From: Cenococcum geophilum 1.58
Lineage: Eukaryota > Ascomycota > Dothideomycetes > Gloniales > Gloniaceae
DNA: 64,000 bases
Assembly (NCBI GenBank): GCA_001692895.1
Contig: KV748273.1
Location: forward strand, 290,518-354,517
Direction of reading: 5' to 3'
Below the pieces are notes generated by a model. It searched no databases and had not been told where the DNA came from. It worked only from the letters and a program-made list of their open reading frames with translations. The translations under genes were made by a program, and so were the position numbers. Positions 11,212 through 23,500 of this stretch are shown here, in pieces. Every line of letters starts with the position of its first letter. Positions within the stretch are counted from its first letter, which is position 1.

Positions 11212-12507
11212 CCCTCTTTAGAAAGATTATCCCTAATTCTTTATATACCTAGGCCTTAATAAAACCCTTTAAAAACCTTAGTAAGAAAAAAATTAAAGGG
11301 GAAAGAGTGTTTTAATTTTATATATAGAGAGATAGTATAAGGGATATTATTGCGGTTACCTTAGGTTGCTCTAAAAATAACCTTTAAATACCCCTTAGAT
11401 AGTTACTAGTTATATAATAATATTTCATTGCTTAACGTCTAATACGGATCCTACGCGGCCCACGCAGACTACTCCGTCACAGGGGAAAAACTTGTAATTT
11501 ACAGGAAGAAAAACCCTATAGTTGGGGGAGGAAAAACCCTATAAGCCACCTCAGTAGGATGAAAAACCCCAGTTTGCCATGTTTGTCTATAGCAGCGGCC
11601 CTGCGGGCCTATGGCTACGTCCTGTCCTCCTTAGATGTTCGAACTCCTTAGGAACCACTGCTTCCTTCTCTAGCTTATCCCAGCTAGGGTTTACTACGTC
11701 CCAGCTAGGCCTTGCCAATTAATTGCTGTACTGTTGTTTCCTATATCTTGGCTATCCCCTATATGCTATCTCTTGTTTAACTATTGCCATATACGCTATA
11801 CCTCCCCCCCCCCTAGGGCCTATCGAAGGCGTAAGGGGGATTTATCTATAAACTACCACTATACCAAAAGGCGAGCGGGACGTGTATATATGCCTAGGTA
11901 TCTTTTACGCCTAGGCCCTAGTTGCTAGGCCCTCGCCAAGGGTTACTACTCCTTAAGAGGAGATAGGAAAACCGTACGGTGTTGTCTAGGCTGCTAGGTA
12001 GTATTTGATAGTTAATGGCGAGTGACCGCATGCTCCGCGGGCGATCGCCTTGGAGGTTAGGAGGGGCCGTATATTTGCTCGTTGCTCGTTCGTATTTGCT
12101 CGTTCGTCGATATAAGAGGTCGTTAATGCTTTCTATTGGGGGTCGGGAAATGCTATTAAATGCTATGTATCCATGTTGGATCGTATAGGTGCTTAGTAGG
12201 GGAACAGTAATGGCTGTATTGTGAAGGGGTACCGTCTATAGTGGTTTTTGAGATCTCACCATCCTATGTAAAAACTTTTTACTACGCCCTACGACGTATA
12301 TAACCACCACCAGGCCCACTAGCACGCGCTATGCGACGTCTCTGCGTTGGCTCTGAGTCTGAACTTCGAAGACCTAGGTTCGTAGCCGTCACCACGTACA
12401 GGTGCAGAGTCCGATTTCGACGGCCGTTACTAGTTATATACTAAAGGTATATACCTATAAGATATAGTCTCTATAATCCTAAAGGCTTTACCTTTTTAAA
12501 GATTTAT
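11212..12507. other. unassigned GC-richer island with little RIP
   Basis: From about 11440 to 12430 the sequence keeps CpA, TpG and CpG and looks unlike the TpA-rich DNA around it. I see no gene. The longest plus frame (11734-11928) has no recognisable motif. Local structure includes three GAAAAACCC motifs at about 11507, 11532 and 11560, a run of Cs at 11802-11813, GCCTAGG repeats near 11891-11935 and short TTTGCTCGTTCG repeats near 12073-12107. The outer 11212-11440 and 12430-12507 are AT-rich and featureless. It may be unique host DNA or a low-copy insertion that escaped RIP. Confidence 0.5.
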
Positions 12508-12920
12508 TGTAATAAAGCCTTATAGGAAATACTGCGGTAGACTTAATAATAGGCTAGGTATATAGATAAATAAAAAGTTAATAATATAAATATAACTAGT
12601 AGAGTATATTACCTAATAGATTAACTCTAATTATATTTTAAAATTTACTATAAAAAGAAAACTATTTAGGTAGGGACAATAGTCCTTTAAATATATAGTA
12701 CTGCGCCTAAGAAATATACTAAGTACGTTAGTATATTAGTACGTCCTACGTTTCTATATTTTTATATTTCTATATTCTAAACTTATAACGTAACTAGCTA
12801 TATAACTTAGTTACCCTTATTTTATAGCTTAATTAATTCTAGCGCCTTCTATACTATTTTAACTAACCTATTTATATTTTTTTTAGTAGTGCAACCACTG
12901 CTAATATAGGGTATATAATA
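12508..12920 (-). repeat. 3' LTR of host gypsy
   Basis: 413 bp, aligning with 59915-60335 in the same orientation. On the minus strand it starts TGTTATATACCC (TGTTACGGAC in the other copy) and ends CTTTATTACA. The purine tract AAAAAGGAGGGAAATAG precedes it on the minus strand, as expected for a 3' LTR. Confidence 0.8.
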
Positions 12921-14871
12921 CTATTTCCCTCCTTTTTATCTTTATACTTAAAAATATCTCTTATCTTTAAGTTATTTATTAGAGGTATAGTATTCCCATC
13001 TTTAATTTAATAACCTTTATTATTTCTAATACCTTTTCTTAGATCTTTATTTTCTAATTATTATAACTAGCTTATTTTAGTTATTTTTTACTTAGTAAAA
13101 TTATACTATTATATTCTTAGTGTATGGAAAAGAAGTTAGTATATATTATAATTATGGCTCCTTCTAGTTTCTAACCTTTCTTTTATACTAAGTATACGCG
13201 AGCAAATATATAGTTATCCTGTAATATTCAATCCATCTTTAATTCTAAATATATATATCTTATAATTCTTTATAGACGTCTAATACCTTAGTTAATTTAT
13301 CTTAGGGTCTTATATTTAGTCTAAGGCCTCTTATCTTAAAGATAAATTAGCCTTAGCCCTTACTAAGGTATAAAAACTTTAAGATGATAGGGAGCGCATT
13401 CGCGCTAGGGGGCGGCAAGTATTTAATACTTAACTGGCTGCTTATACCTAGTTAATCTATCTTAAAAAGGATTATAAAAAAGGCCGTTTAAAAAAGTAGA
13501 AGTTTATAAAGTAGGGTCTTTATAAACCTAAGTAAGAGGAGGCTAAAAAGGGTTCTAGTTTAATAGAGGTAAAAATAACCCTAAATACCTTAGTAGTTAA
13601 TCCTCTTAGGTCCCCCTTAGGTAACTTATTTTTTAGTAATTTTTCCTTATTAATACTTTCTAACTTAATTTCTTCTAATATTCCTTTATCTTTTCTATAG
13701 CGTTTTTTTTTAAATTCTATAGCAGTTTCTAGGTAGTCTTATTATAGCCTATCTACTTTACCTTATACTATATTTATTATTAATATCCTTATAACTAATA
13801 ATCTTTAAAACTTACTATTTATCTTCTTCTTATTCTCTATATATATCTACTTTATAAACTAGTGGCTTAATATTTCTATATATTAGTTCTAGTACTATAA
13901 TATACTATATAGGGTAGATTTTTATCTTAGCTAGTAAGTCTAGCTTAAATGTAACCGACTACCGGACCTTGCATATTACCCTGTTTCACCTGCGTCAGCA
14001 CTATCCTCATATGTCTCGGATACGTTTAATATGAGTCATGGGTTCCGGAGTTAGGGGTCTACTTTTATGTATTTATACCACTTGATTTCCATAGATTTAC
14101 AATTAAGTCGCTTACTTAATTCTTCTACACTGCAAAGCTTACATTAAATATAGCTAGTAAAATCCTTTATATAATTTTAAACGGTCTTAGTTTAACGTAG
14201 TCTAGTTTCCTGCTTGTTAACTCTTAAAAAAATTATATAGTAGTTATTCTTTATCCCCCTCCTTAAGATCTAGTCCCTTAAATCTCTTAATATTATAGTA
14301 CTTTTTTATTTTATTTTATACTAGTTTTACTATACTATAGAGGTTTATATAAAGATTTATTAACGTCTTTATCTTTTATTTTAGCTATACTACTTATTTT
14401 CTTTACTTAATATAGCTATAATAATATTCTTAGTTTATATCCGTAATTTGCCTTAAATAGTAATATACCTATTTCTTTCTATAGTATTATATTATATATA
14501 AACTATATAACTAGTAATAGCGATACCTAATTATTCTATATATAGTTAATATAATGCCTTAAATACTATTCTAGTATCTAGTTAAAATTTTCTATTTAGC
14601 TGTCTATCTATAGGTAATACGCGGTTAATATTATTATGCGAACTACCTATTCTGCTAAAAATACCTTTTAAAGTACTAATATAAATCTTAGATCTCTATC
14701 TAATATAACCTTTATTAGTACTCCGTGCCTTATAAATACTTCTTTAATATAGATTTTAGCTATATTTTTAGCTAAGATTTCTTTTATATACTAAAAGTAG
14801 CCCTATTTAGTAACTTATTTACTATTATAAGAATTAAATTATAATCCTATCCGGTAATAGGGTTCTTTAAC
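12921..14871 (-). pseudogene. host gypsy pol: integrase core and C-terminal part
   Basis: Minus-strand read-through from 14866 downward gives the integrase core: FIRHGVLIKVILDRDLRF near 14690-14745, then the YHPQTDGQTE-like segment (AYYL-IDS-IENFN) near 14600-14640. Below about 13940 the frame is charged and lysine-rich without a clear domain. It is broken throughout by TAG/TAA. It also holds the solo LTR at 13950-14143 and a small GC-rich patch near 13385-13440. Confidence 0.75.
13950..14143. repeat. solo LTR-like element, copy 1 (TSD TTAAA)
   Basis: 194 bp, starting TGTAACCGAC and ending AAGCTTACA. It is flanked on both sides by TTAAA (13945-13949 and 14144-14148). A second copy at 34393-34576 has its own, different duplication. 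This copy carries an 11-12-bp stretch near 13967-13978 that the other lacks. The TGT...ACA ends, 5-bp duplication and lack of coding fit a solo LTR. No full-length parent is in the window. Confidence 0.82.
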
Positions 14872-15083
14872 TATTAGTTACACAAGGTAATATCACGTAG
14901 CTACGGTTCGTAGATAGTATAATAATTGTTATTCTTCTTAAAGAAAGGGGTAAGGAACTTAAGGTTCCTTACTACGCTAGTGCCGCGGCGGCACGTAATA
15001 GCAACTTGCCGCACGTAACGGCAACTTGCTATACGTGACGGCAATATGCCTTATATGGTGACCACTTGCCTTTATTCCCAATA
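14872..15083 (-). repeat. 3' LTR of minus-strand copia
   Basis: 212 bp. It aligns base for base with 20681-20892; the ends read TATTAGTT...CCCAATA here, TGTTGG...CCTAACA in the other copy. Differences are mostly C/T and G/A. Confidence 0.9.
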
Positions 15084-15234
15084 CTGGTAACTCTTCTTTT
15101 ACGGTTGCCATCTATATATATATATACCGCTTAACTAGCGAAATAAATATTAATCCTCCTCCCTTGCTATTGCTATTATAATATAAGTCTTATTAGTAGG
15201 GCCGCTAAAGCGCTAGCAGTAAGCGAGCGAATAG

Positions 15235-15372
15235 CGATTTTCTATTCCAGGGATAGAAAATCCTAATTAGCTAGTTTAAGTTAGGGTCTATAGAATATTA
15301 TACTCCCCCCTCTAAAAAAGTCTTGGTAAGAGAATCTAACTAATTAGATAACTTTAACCGCTGGTTAAAGTT
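15235..15372 (-). repeat. 138-bp foldback module (copy 3)
   Basis: On the minus strand AACTTTAACC-AGC-GGTTAAAGTT (15350-15372) precedes the ATTTTCTAT...ATAGAAAAT hairpin (15235-15261). The spacing matches the copies at 4445-4581 and 7507-7645. Confidence 0.8.
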
Positions 15373-15439
15373 TCTAGACATCTTAAAACCTTACATAACT
15401 AAGAAATTTCTAAGGACTCCCTTTTAACCCAACCTTTAA

Positions 15440-18400
15440 CTTATACACGTAGAGTATTTATATTAATAAACGTCTCTAGTGCCTTATTTGGGTTTGCCTT
15501 CGTTATTATATTTACTAGGTTATCTTAGCTATTAATCTATTAAATCTTAAAGAGTTCTTAACGCTTATAGGACTGCTAAAGTGCTATAATATTAATTATA
15601 AGGCGCTTCTCCTTTGTAGTACTAAGCTTAACTAAATACTTATAGAGGGAATATAAGTTAGTGTATATAATTATAGGGATAATAGGAAGTTTAAGCTAAT
15701 TTATAATTATCTTTAGGGTAGTTCTAATTGTAATTACTATATTAACTCCGCTAACTATTCTATATATCTCTAACGCCAAAACACTTTAGGTAATACGCTT
15801 GCTTTTAGTTAAGCTCTAATAGATAAGATTGCCATAGATTGTAAAGTTATTCTCTCTAGTAGATTTGTTCGCGATAATAATCTTATATCCTAATTAGGAG
15901 CTAAAATCTTTATTATTTATAAACGATCTATTAATAAATATAAAGAGCTTAGTGGTAGGAAGGATAATAGGTATATAGAGTAGTCCCTAATTAAGATAGT
16001 TTATTTACTAAAAAAGACGCTTATTTAGGGCAAAGATATTATCCTTAGTTAGTTCCTAGTATTAAGCCGTAATAAAGAGATTAAATAAAGCCTTAGGTTA
16101 ATAGATAGAAGTAATATAAGCTCCGCGAGTATATTGCTCCACATATCCTTACTTTAGAGAATTAACATTAATAACATTAATCTTCTTGCCTTAACCCTTT
16201 TGGCGTAAAGTAATGGAATTCTTATTTAGGGAGAGGATGCATCTATTAAAGAGTAATGGTGTTATTAAATTAAGCTTTACTATAAGATTTACCTTTACTA
16301 GCTTATCCTCTTTAAGAGCTAAGAATTAGTTGTCTCCTAAGATAATTATATTATTAGTTTATATACTAACAATTCTAAATAGGGTTTCTATAGTTATAAT
16401 AAGGAAGCAGGGATTAAATATAGAAGTAGTTATTAAAAGCTTCTCTTTATAGTGCTTGCTGTAGGTAGCCTACTAGTAAGTTCCTACCTTTACGATTTTA
16501 TATAATAGCTTAAGCATAACTATAATTGTATCTTTAGGATACTAGTGGCGAATTTGCTTTAGAAGGTATGCTAATATTAAGCGCTAAAGGTGCGTCTCTA
16601 ATTAGGTGTAGGCTTAAGTAATATCTCATAAATAAACCGCCATTCTATTCTTTATTAAGGAGGGAGCTAATATAATAATAACTCGCTAACTAGCTTATTA
16701 AATTATAGAAGATTATATAAGAATTATCTCTTTACTATTATTATTATAACCTTAAATAATAAGCCTTAATTTCTTAAATAGGGCGTTAGTAGCCTTACCC
16801 TTAATCTTATTAACTATCCTTAACTTAAAGATGCAAACTTTATCAAACTTAATAGGGTTATACTTCTTAAATTTAAAGACTCCTCTTATAATAAGACCGT
16901 CGATCTTTTACTTGTTAGATACTTAAAAAAAGCTCCTAGGGTTATAATACGACCTTCCTTTTAGAGCTATTTTACGAGCTTAAAGTTAGCCTTCTTTTTA
17001 GCTGTTATAAAGGCTATTAATAACTTAACTCTATTTTTAATGGCGGCAATAAATTGTTCTTTAAAATTAATAAGATATTTATAATTTTATAATCCCTTTA
17101 GGCGACCTCTACCGCGTTATAGTTATAGTGTATCTATTATAATTGCATTAGGATTGTAGTCGCCTTCTAGAGGACATTAATTATAGTTCTCCTTTAGGGC
17201 ATCTTCTAGGGCATCCTATAAAGGCTTAAAATTGTTATCTTTATAATAAGGCTTAATAATAGTTAAATGGAATTAAGTGGGTTTATAAGGCATCTAAATA
17301 GTATAAGTTTAACCATTAATTATAATAAGTTAGTATGGGCCTAACTATCCTCGCCTTTTACGCCATATGTGTACTTTAGACTAAAGTGGCAGATTAAGCA
17401 CAGTTAAGGTATTTAGGCTATTTCTTATTCCTAGTGCGTTATTAACCTAGCATATAGCATAGAGATATTACACCTCCTTTATTGCCTTGCGAATAGCCTT
17501 AGCTTATTATATAATAGAGGGAGATAGTAAAGAATCGTTAGTTATTTAAGGGTAGGCGCTAAAGACTAGTAATATAGGTACGAGTTTATCCAAGCTAGTA
17601 GAATCGTTAATAGCTTTAACAGCTATTTATAAGGTAAGTTTTTTACTAACGTTTTTTAGTTCTAAAGAGATAATCTTATATACGCGGTGTAATAGCGTAT
17701 AATATTATTCCACTTTTTTAATACTATTATATGCCTTAACGGGGACTTCCTTAACCTTAATTGCTATTGCCTTTATCTATAATTGGAACTCTATAGATAA
17801 GAAGTTCCTTTTTATATTATAGACGATTTAATTAGGGGGTTCTAAATAGATATTAATTTAGTATAACTAAAGGGTATCCTATACGTTTCTAGCTAATATA
17901 TCTTTTAAGAAACGCGCGGCTTAGAAGGAGGTTAAGAAGTTAATAACTTAGAGTATTAGCTTTCCGCTAAAATATATAACATTAATAATAATATAGAAGT
18001 TAAAGTTATAGTTATCCTTAAGGGTAAACTTAAATCGGCTAGGGGACTTCTGGTTTATTTAGTAGTAATAGCAGTACTTTATAAGATACTTAATTACCTT
18101 AACCTTAACTTTATAGCCTACTTGCTAAAGAACCCTAAGTAATTAATAAACGGATAGGTAGCTAAAACGACGGTATAGTTGGCGTAATTCCAACTTAGTT
18201 AAGTGGCTTTAAGCAACGCTCTTTTCTAGTTAATAAAGGAGCAACTAGGGGTAATCCTACTTGCGCATAATAGGTACCCAATTATCTCCCTAAATAAGTA
18301 TATTCTTAAGGTTATTAAGCCTAACGCCTAATTAATTTATATCTTTAATGTAAAATAGAAATGGGGTATTTATAGGAATAATATAGAAAGTAATATATCT

Positions 18401-20280
18401 TAAGGGGGTTTAGACCCTAATTATGCCGAGAGAGATTATAGTACCTTTACTAAAGCAAATTGTGTATTGGCCTACTATTAATTAGTTAATCTAAATAAAG
18501 CTATTAAGCTGCTAAAGAGCTTAAACTTAAGGTTCTCCTACTATAGATACTCCTNCGGCTCCTATATCCGGNATAATACNATANAANACNTACGCNAAGT
18601 ATCTNTTATTAAAGGAAAACGCGGAACTCTCCTTTAGCTTATTAAAGATATCTAATTTTATAATAAAATAGAGCATAGATTGATTATTAAGGACAGTAAC
18701 GGTTTATATACTATCTACCTTACCATACTTAGTAAAGTATTGGTTAGGGGAGTAGTCCTTAATTTCTATATCTATAAGGAGCTATTTAACCTTATTAACC
18801 TTACCCTTAAGATCTTCTACGCCTTTATATTAAACTAGGAAGCTTTAAAAGTAGGCCGTAATAACCTCGCGATTTCTAACATTTTTTATACTTTAACGGA
18901 ACTTATTATATACCTCTTTTCGCTTATTAAGGGAGTGTCTAGTTAACTAGTAATTTGGCTTTTTATAAACGTAGTACTTCTTNTAGNNATTANTTNGAAA
19001 TNAACCTCTATAAGGACCTCNATAATTACCTTATAGTTAACATTAATTATACCCTTTACTATATTCCCTACCACGGCCGCTATATATTTAATTAGTCTAG
19101 TTATAATTATATTTGTTAGAAACGCTTAGTTAGGTAGGGCTTTTAGTATAAAACTATTAAGATTCTTATATTTATATTATAGTACCTATAGCGGAGCGTA
19201 GCTTAGCATATACTCCTTTAAATGTATCTATAGGTTTATATAGCGCCAAATTATACTTAAGAACGCTATAGCATGCTAAGATAACCTAGTCCCTTAGGCT
19301 GTTCTTATTTTAGTAGGTTTTAGTAAGGCCATATTAGATTTTCTAAAGTTTATTAAAGAGTAATTAAAGACACTCTAAATAAGTCTTTATTAAGTTAGAA
19401 GTAATAACTCTCTAGAATATAGTCTTTCGCCATTTAGATATATAAAGTTAGCGATTTTTATTAGTCTTAAAGTGGGCTCTAGTAAGCTAAAGCATTATAT
19501 TAAAGTTATAGTTTTTACCCGTAATATGGTTATAATAGAATGTTACTGCCTATCCCTTTAATATAATAGAGAAAGCGTAATAGTACTAGTGGCGTTAAAT
19601 TCTAACCTTATTGCAACAGTTATAAAAGACCTATAGTTTTGCTCTAAGTATATTATATAGTTCTCCTTTAAACTTTTTTTCTTTATCCGAATATACCTTT
19701 ATTAGATTTATAACTTCTTATAGTAGAGGCTTATTAGTTGGCTGGAGTAAAGGAGGTAGAGGCGGAGTAACTTTAAATAGGAGAGCACCTCTAGGTGGGG
19801 GGTTAGCGTTCTAGGGGTTTTAATATAAATTAAAGTTACCTTCTAAAGAATATAGGTTGTTTTTAGGTTTCTATAGTTAACGTATAATCTTAGCTTTCGT
19901 CTATATTAGTTCTTCTATACTAATAATAACGGCCTAAATATTGCTAGCAATTGGGTTACCGTTCTTAGTAATATATACCCCATTCCTATAAAGGAAGTCT
20001 TAAAAATTCTAAATAATATTAACGTTGCTAAGTGCCTAGGTATTAGTAGTCCATTCTATAAAATCCTCCCTAAAATACTCCCATAGTTGTGAATTGGTAT
20101 AGTATTTATTTTGGTAGAATATAATATAGTATACAAGAAAGCCGTTAACTTGTTTTGCGGTATAAGTTATTATATTAAAGGCGAATTCGTCCTAATCTTT
20201 ATTAATAAGTTTTATATACTTAGCTACCCCTAGTAGTAAGGAGTCTTTCTAATTATTTAAAGTAGGCGTAGCTATGTTTT
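15440..20280 (-). pseudogene. copia gag-pol remnant of the nested element
   Basis: Same domain order as the plus-strand copia, read on the minus strand. RNase H lies at about 15960-15480, reverse transcriptase at about 17000-16350 (the EAGTYW segment near 16465-16495). Integrase with its GAG-pre-integrase lead-in lies at about 18200-17400, protease near 18560, and gag upstream to about 20280. Stops are TAG/TAA throughout. Both N clusters fall in the gag-protease region. No part is likely to be translated into active enzyme. Confidence 0.82.
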
Positions 20281-20680
20281 TGGAGGGAGGGAAGTGTTAT
20301 TAGTATAGGGATTATCGTTTAGTACGCGTTTATAATGTATATTTATTATTTAGTATACGTTTGTTATTTAGTACGCGTTTATAATATATATTTGCGGTTA
20401 TAGGGCTTAAGACTAGTTCTGGCCTTAAATCGCGAAAACTTATAAAGCGTGTTGTTTTACGTAATAGACGCAAGAATCCGTAATCTTAAAAAGGCTTAGG
20501 ACTAGTTCTAGCCTTTAGATCCTTAGATTTATAGAAGAGTTTTATTTAAGGTTTAGGACTAGTTCTAACCTTAAAAGACAGCTTCCCTTAGCATAAGTAG
20601 CACTGATATAGTAGCTTATCTCTTCTTAGTGAAATACCTAGCTGTTCTATAGTATAATAGTGAAGTTAACTACTAATTAG
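20281..20680 (-). other. 5' leader of the nested copia with short direct repeats
   Basis: About 400 bp between the 5' LTR and gag. A GACTAGTTCTAGCCTT-like motif occurs three times (near 20411, 20500 and 20557). ATTTAGTACGCGTTTATAAT occurs twice (20317 and 20367), with a related TAGTATACGTTTG between. Function unknown; internal promoter or packaging signals are possible. Confidence 0.6.
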
Positions 20681-20892
20681 TGTTGGTTATATAAGGTGAT
20701 ATTACGTAGCTACGGTTCGTAGATAGTATAATAATTATTGTTCTTCTTAAAGAAAGGGGTGAGGAACTTAAGGTTCCTTACTACGCTAGTGCCGCGGCGG
20801 CACGTGATGGCAACTTGCCGCACGTAACGGCAACTTGCTATATGTGACGGTAATATACCTTATATGGTGACCACTTGCCTTTATTCCTAACA
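20681..20892 (-). repeat. 5' LTR of minus-strand copia
   Basis: 212 bp, TGTTGG...CCTAACA on the plus strand, followed by TTAAC, the right half of the target duplication. It contains CCGCGGCGGCACGTGATGG and two CAACTTGC repeats. Confidence 0.92.
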
Positions 20893-21723
20893 TTAACTTT
20901 AATAACTTTATAATAAAGTCCTATAATATTATCTCCTATAGACGTTTTAGTATTTTTATAAGTTATAGCCCATATATAGCCATACCTTATTAGTTTATTT
21001 CTTTAGTAATTTAGATATTTCTTTATAACTTATCTTACTAAACGCTAAATTTCTTAAATAATATACTCCTTTTAGAGTCTTAATACTAAGCCTATAGCTC
21101 TATTATATCCCTATATTATCCCCTATAGAATTCCTTAATAAATTCTTCTATAATACTCCTTAGCATATATATTACTTAATTTTTATATTACTTTAAGTCT
21201 AGACCCTTATCCCATACCCCCTAGATTTTTAGGACTATATACTATCTAATGCCTTATAGGTTTATTCTTCTTATATTACTATAATCTTCGGATAATTATA
21301 TCTAATTAATCTAACTTTATCTTTTTATAATATAGTTCTTAATAGCTTCTTATTATTTTATAATTTAGCCGTTTTACTTAGCATGTCTACTCTTATATTT
21401 TTAGTGCCTTTAGTATACTAAATTTTAAAATAGTATTCTATAAGCATCTCTGTCTATCTAACCTATTTATATAAAAAAAATTAATTATTAGAAATCCCAT
21501 TAGGTTCTTATAATCTATTTTAACTATAAATAGCTTCTTTATACTTTATAAGAATGCTCTTTATTTTTTAAATACTATAACTATACTTAATAACTCCTTA
21601 TTATAGATATTATAGTTTAGTTCTAGCGGTATTATCTTTTAACTATAATATTTTACTAGGTACTATGCGTTCTAATACTTCTATAATAAGTATACTCCTA
21701 GTATAAAGTCTAATACGTCTATT
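20893..21723 (-). pseudogene. host gypsy pol: RNase H and N-terminal integrase
   Basis: Minus-strand read-through gives RNase H (LELNYNIYNKELLSIVIVF near 21570-21625, then KIDYKNLMGFL near 21500). The integrase N-terminal part follows down to 20893, ending DFIIKLLKL, which continues in the piece left of the copia insertion. This is a Tf1/chromovirus-like RNase H. Stops are TAG/TAA. The right end is the CTATT duplication (21719-21723) of the nested gypsy. Confidence 0.82.
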
Positions 21724-22310
21724 TGTTACAGGACACCCCCGTAATACCTTATACACATTTACCTATTTCTACTAACTTAGTAATTAGAGACTAACTGTAA
21801 AATGGCAATCTAATGGCAATCTAACGGCAATCTAACGGCAATCTACGGCATTCTGCTATATTCTACCAAGTTCCACTAAATTCTACTAAGTTCTGCTAGG
21901 ACTATAACCTAAACCCTATTCTGCCCTATATACGTATTAACTAAGTAACTAAGTTAACAATATATACCCTTTCTTCCCGTTTTCCTACCTTTTTTCCTTA
22001 TACAACGTCTTAACTTCCTTATATAGTTTATATATATAGCTTAATAATATCTACCTTGCTATATACGGAGGTGCGTTTTAAAAGTCTTTGCCGGCCCTGC
22101 CTAGGTTGAGCCTAAAGAGCCCGTATATAGCCGAAAATTGGGCGCATTCTAAGCCGGTTCTAGGGGACCTTAGGCGCCATTGGGCGGCTTCTAGCCCGTT
22201 GCCCTACCAACCTTAAGGCAGCCACCGCCTATAAGACCGCCTAATAAGGGGCGGCGAAGACTTTTGAAACGCACCTCCATATTATTATCGCTTATACTTA
22301 CTCCGTAATA
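21724..22310 (+). repeat. 5' LTR of nested gypsy (with MITE inside)
   Basis: Starts TGTTACAGGACACCCCCG and ends CTCCGTAATA. Without the 214-bp MITE and one TA it is about 371 bp, matching the 351-bp 3' LTR. It contains four near-identical GGCAATCTAA units (21802-21845), which are also present, more decayed, in the 3' LTR. Confidence 0.9.
22066..22279. mobile_element. 214-bp MITE with TA target duplication
   Basis: The terminal inverted repeats begin CGGAGGTGCGTTTTAAAAGT on the left; the right end reads CTTTTGAAACGCACCTCCA, a near-perfect inverse over ~25 bp. The flanking TA at 22064-22065 and 22280-22281 is single in the 3' LTR, which gives the empty site. The interior is GC-rich (GGGCGGC, GCCGCC-like blocks) and barely RIP-mutated. 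No coding capacity. TA duplication and TIRs suggest a Tc1/mariner-mobilised MITE; the family is not identified. Confidence 0.9.
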
Positions 22311-22329
22311 CTATATTACGTTAACTACC

Positions 22330-23500
22330 TATACTACTGTTAATATGTAGAACAAACCCAAAGCTCCTATAATAACCGCTAGTATTATATTTATACTCTA
22401 AGAACAATTAGTAGAGATATAGAAGTCTTTTATAGACGCCCTTATATAGAACTAAGCTACTTTAAATTAATAATAAGCCGAATAAGAAGCATGATACCGA
22501 TAATTAATTAAGGACCTTTAAGAAAAAGTCCGTACCCTTAAGATGCTCACGCTAGGGCCCTAAGATTAAATACTATCTTTAGAAATAAACACGTGGAACA
22601 AGAGTCCTAAACCTATAATAGTTATCCACCCTATACTAACTACTATACTAAAACGATCTAAACGACTATTAGATCCCCTAGTATTTACTAGTAAATAATA
22701 AAAACTCTAATTATTCCTAAGCTAGCTTAAAAATAAGCTAACTAGTAATGCTAACCGTTACCTAACTAAAGCTAACTAACTCTATTACGCCCTAAGTTGA
22801 CTAGAAGAAAAGGCAGCTAACTTTATTAAACCTCTTTAGCCAAACTTAGTATAAAGCCTAGTTGTACTTCTTAAAGCCTTATATAGTAATCTAAACTACT
22901 AAGCTACTACTTAAAGAAAGATAAACCATATAGCTTAAGGAACGAAAAGTTTCCTAGTATACTTCTCTAAATTTAACCGTTATATAAGGGAAACAGGCTA
23001 GAATAACTCCGCACTAATTAATAGCCTTATTAAATCTCTAAGCCCTAAACTAAAAACCTCCCTAATAGGCGTAGACCTACTAGGAGCCCTTAATTCCTAT
23101 ATAAACGTTGTTATTAAATAGTATAATAATATACTATGTCTAACACCAAAACACGCTCCTTAATATAATATAATAGCCCCGTAAATGTCTACTAAGTTAT
23201 CTTAGCTTAAGCACCCTAACGCTATAGATATTAACACTAGGACCCTAGGATATACCCTACTAGGGTCCTCTAAATAAGAATGACGCATTAAGCTAGGCCT
23301 CTGCTTTAAATATAAAAGTAACTCCCACTTCTCTAACTACTACTCCGCCCCTTTTTAAAAAGATCTATAAATAGTTAATACTAGTAGTCTACTGCCCTAA
23401 TCCTCTAGCTACTGTCCCTAATCTTTATCTAGCTCCAGCTTAATAATTAGTAAGCACTATTTATAAGGATAAAGCTCCAAATAACGTCCTATAAGAACCC
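22330..23500 (+). pseudogene. gag of nested gypsy
   Basis: The capsid protein gene of the element. Read-through shows a typical fungal gypsy gag: a capsid region near 22700-23160 (NKLTSNANRYLTKANQLYYA, then LIGVDLLGALNSYINVV). A CCHC zinc knuckle follows near 23298-23345, reading CFKYKSNSHFSNYY, in which the second and last Cys have become Tyr (TGC to TAC/TAT). A Ser-rich tail follows. The start is near 22335 after the LTR, at ATG in AATATGTAG. Many Gln codons have become TAG/TAA. Confidence 0.85.

Larger units (their letters stand above)
14872..20892 (-). mobile_element. full-length Ty1/copia retrotransposon, nested in host gypsy
   Basis: A 6,021-bp element with two 212-bp LTRs and the perfect 5-bp duplication TTAAC (14867-14871 and 20893-20897). 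It sits in the host gypsy integrase, and excision restores that frame. It is related to the plus-strand copia at 1-4962. The interior is strongly RIP-mutated, with N clusters at 18556-18605 and 18983-19021. Order on the minus strand: 5' LTR, leader (20281-20680), gag-pol, 3' region with the foldback module, a purine tract (GTAAAAGAAGAG) and the 3' LTR. Confidence 0.93.

Noticed and set aside
11734..11928. 64-codon plus-strand open frame in the GC-richer island
   Set aside because: It spans a C-run and shows no motif or codon pattern; chance is enough to explain it.
13950..14143. SINE interpretation of the solo-LTR family
   Set aside because: No clear A/B boxes and no A-tail. The TGT...ACA ends and 5-bp duplications fit an LTR better.
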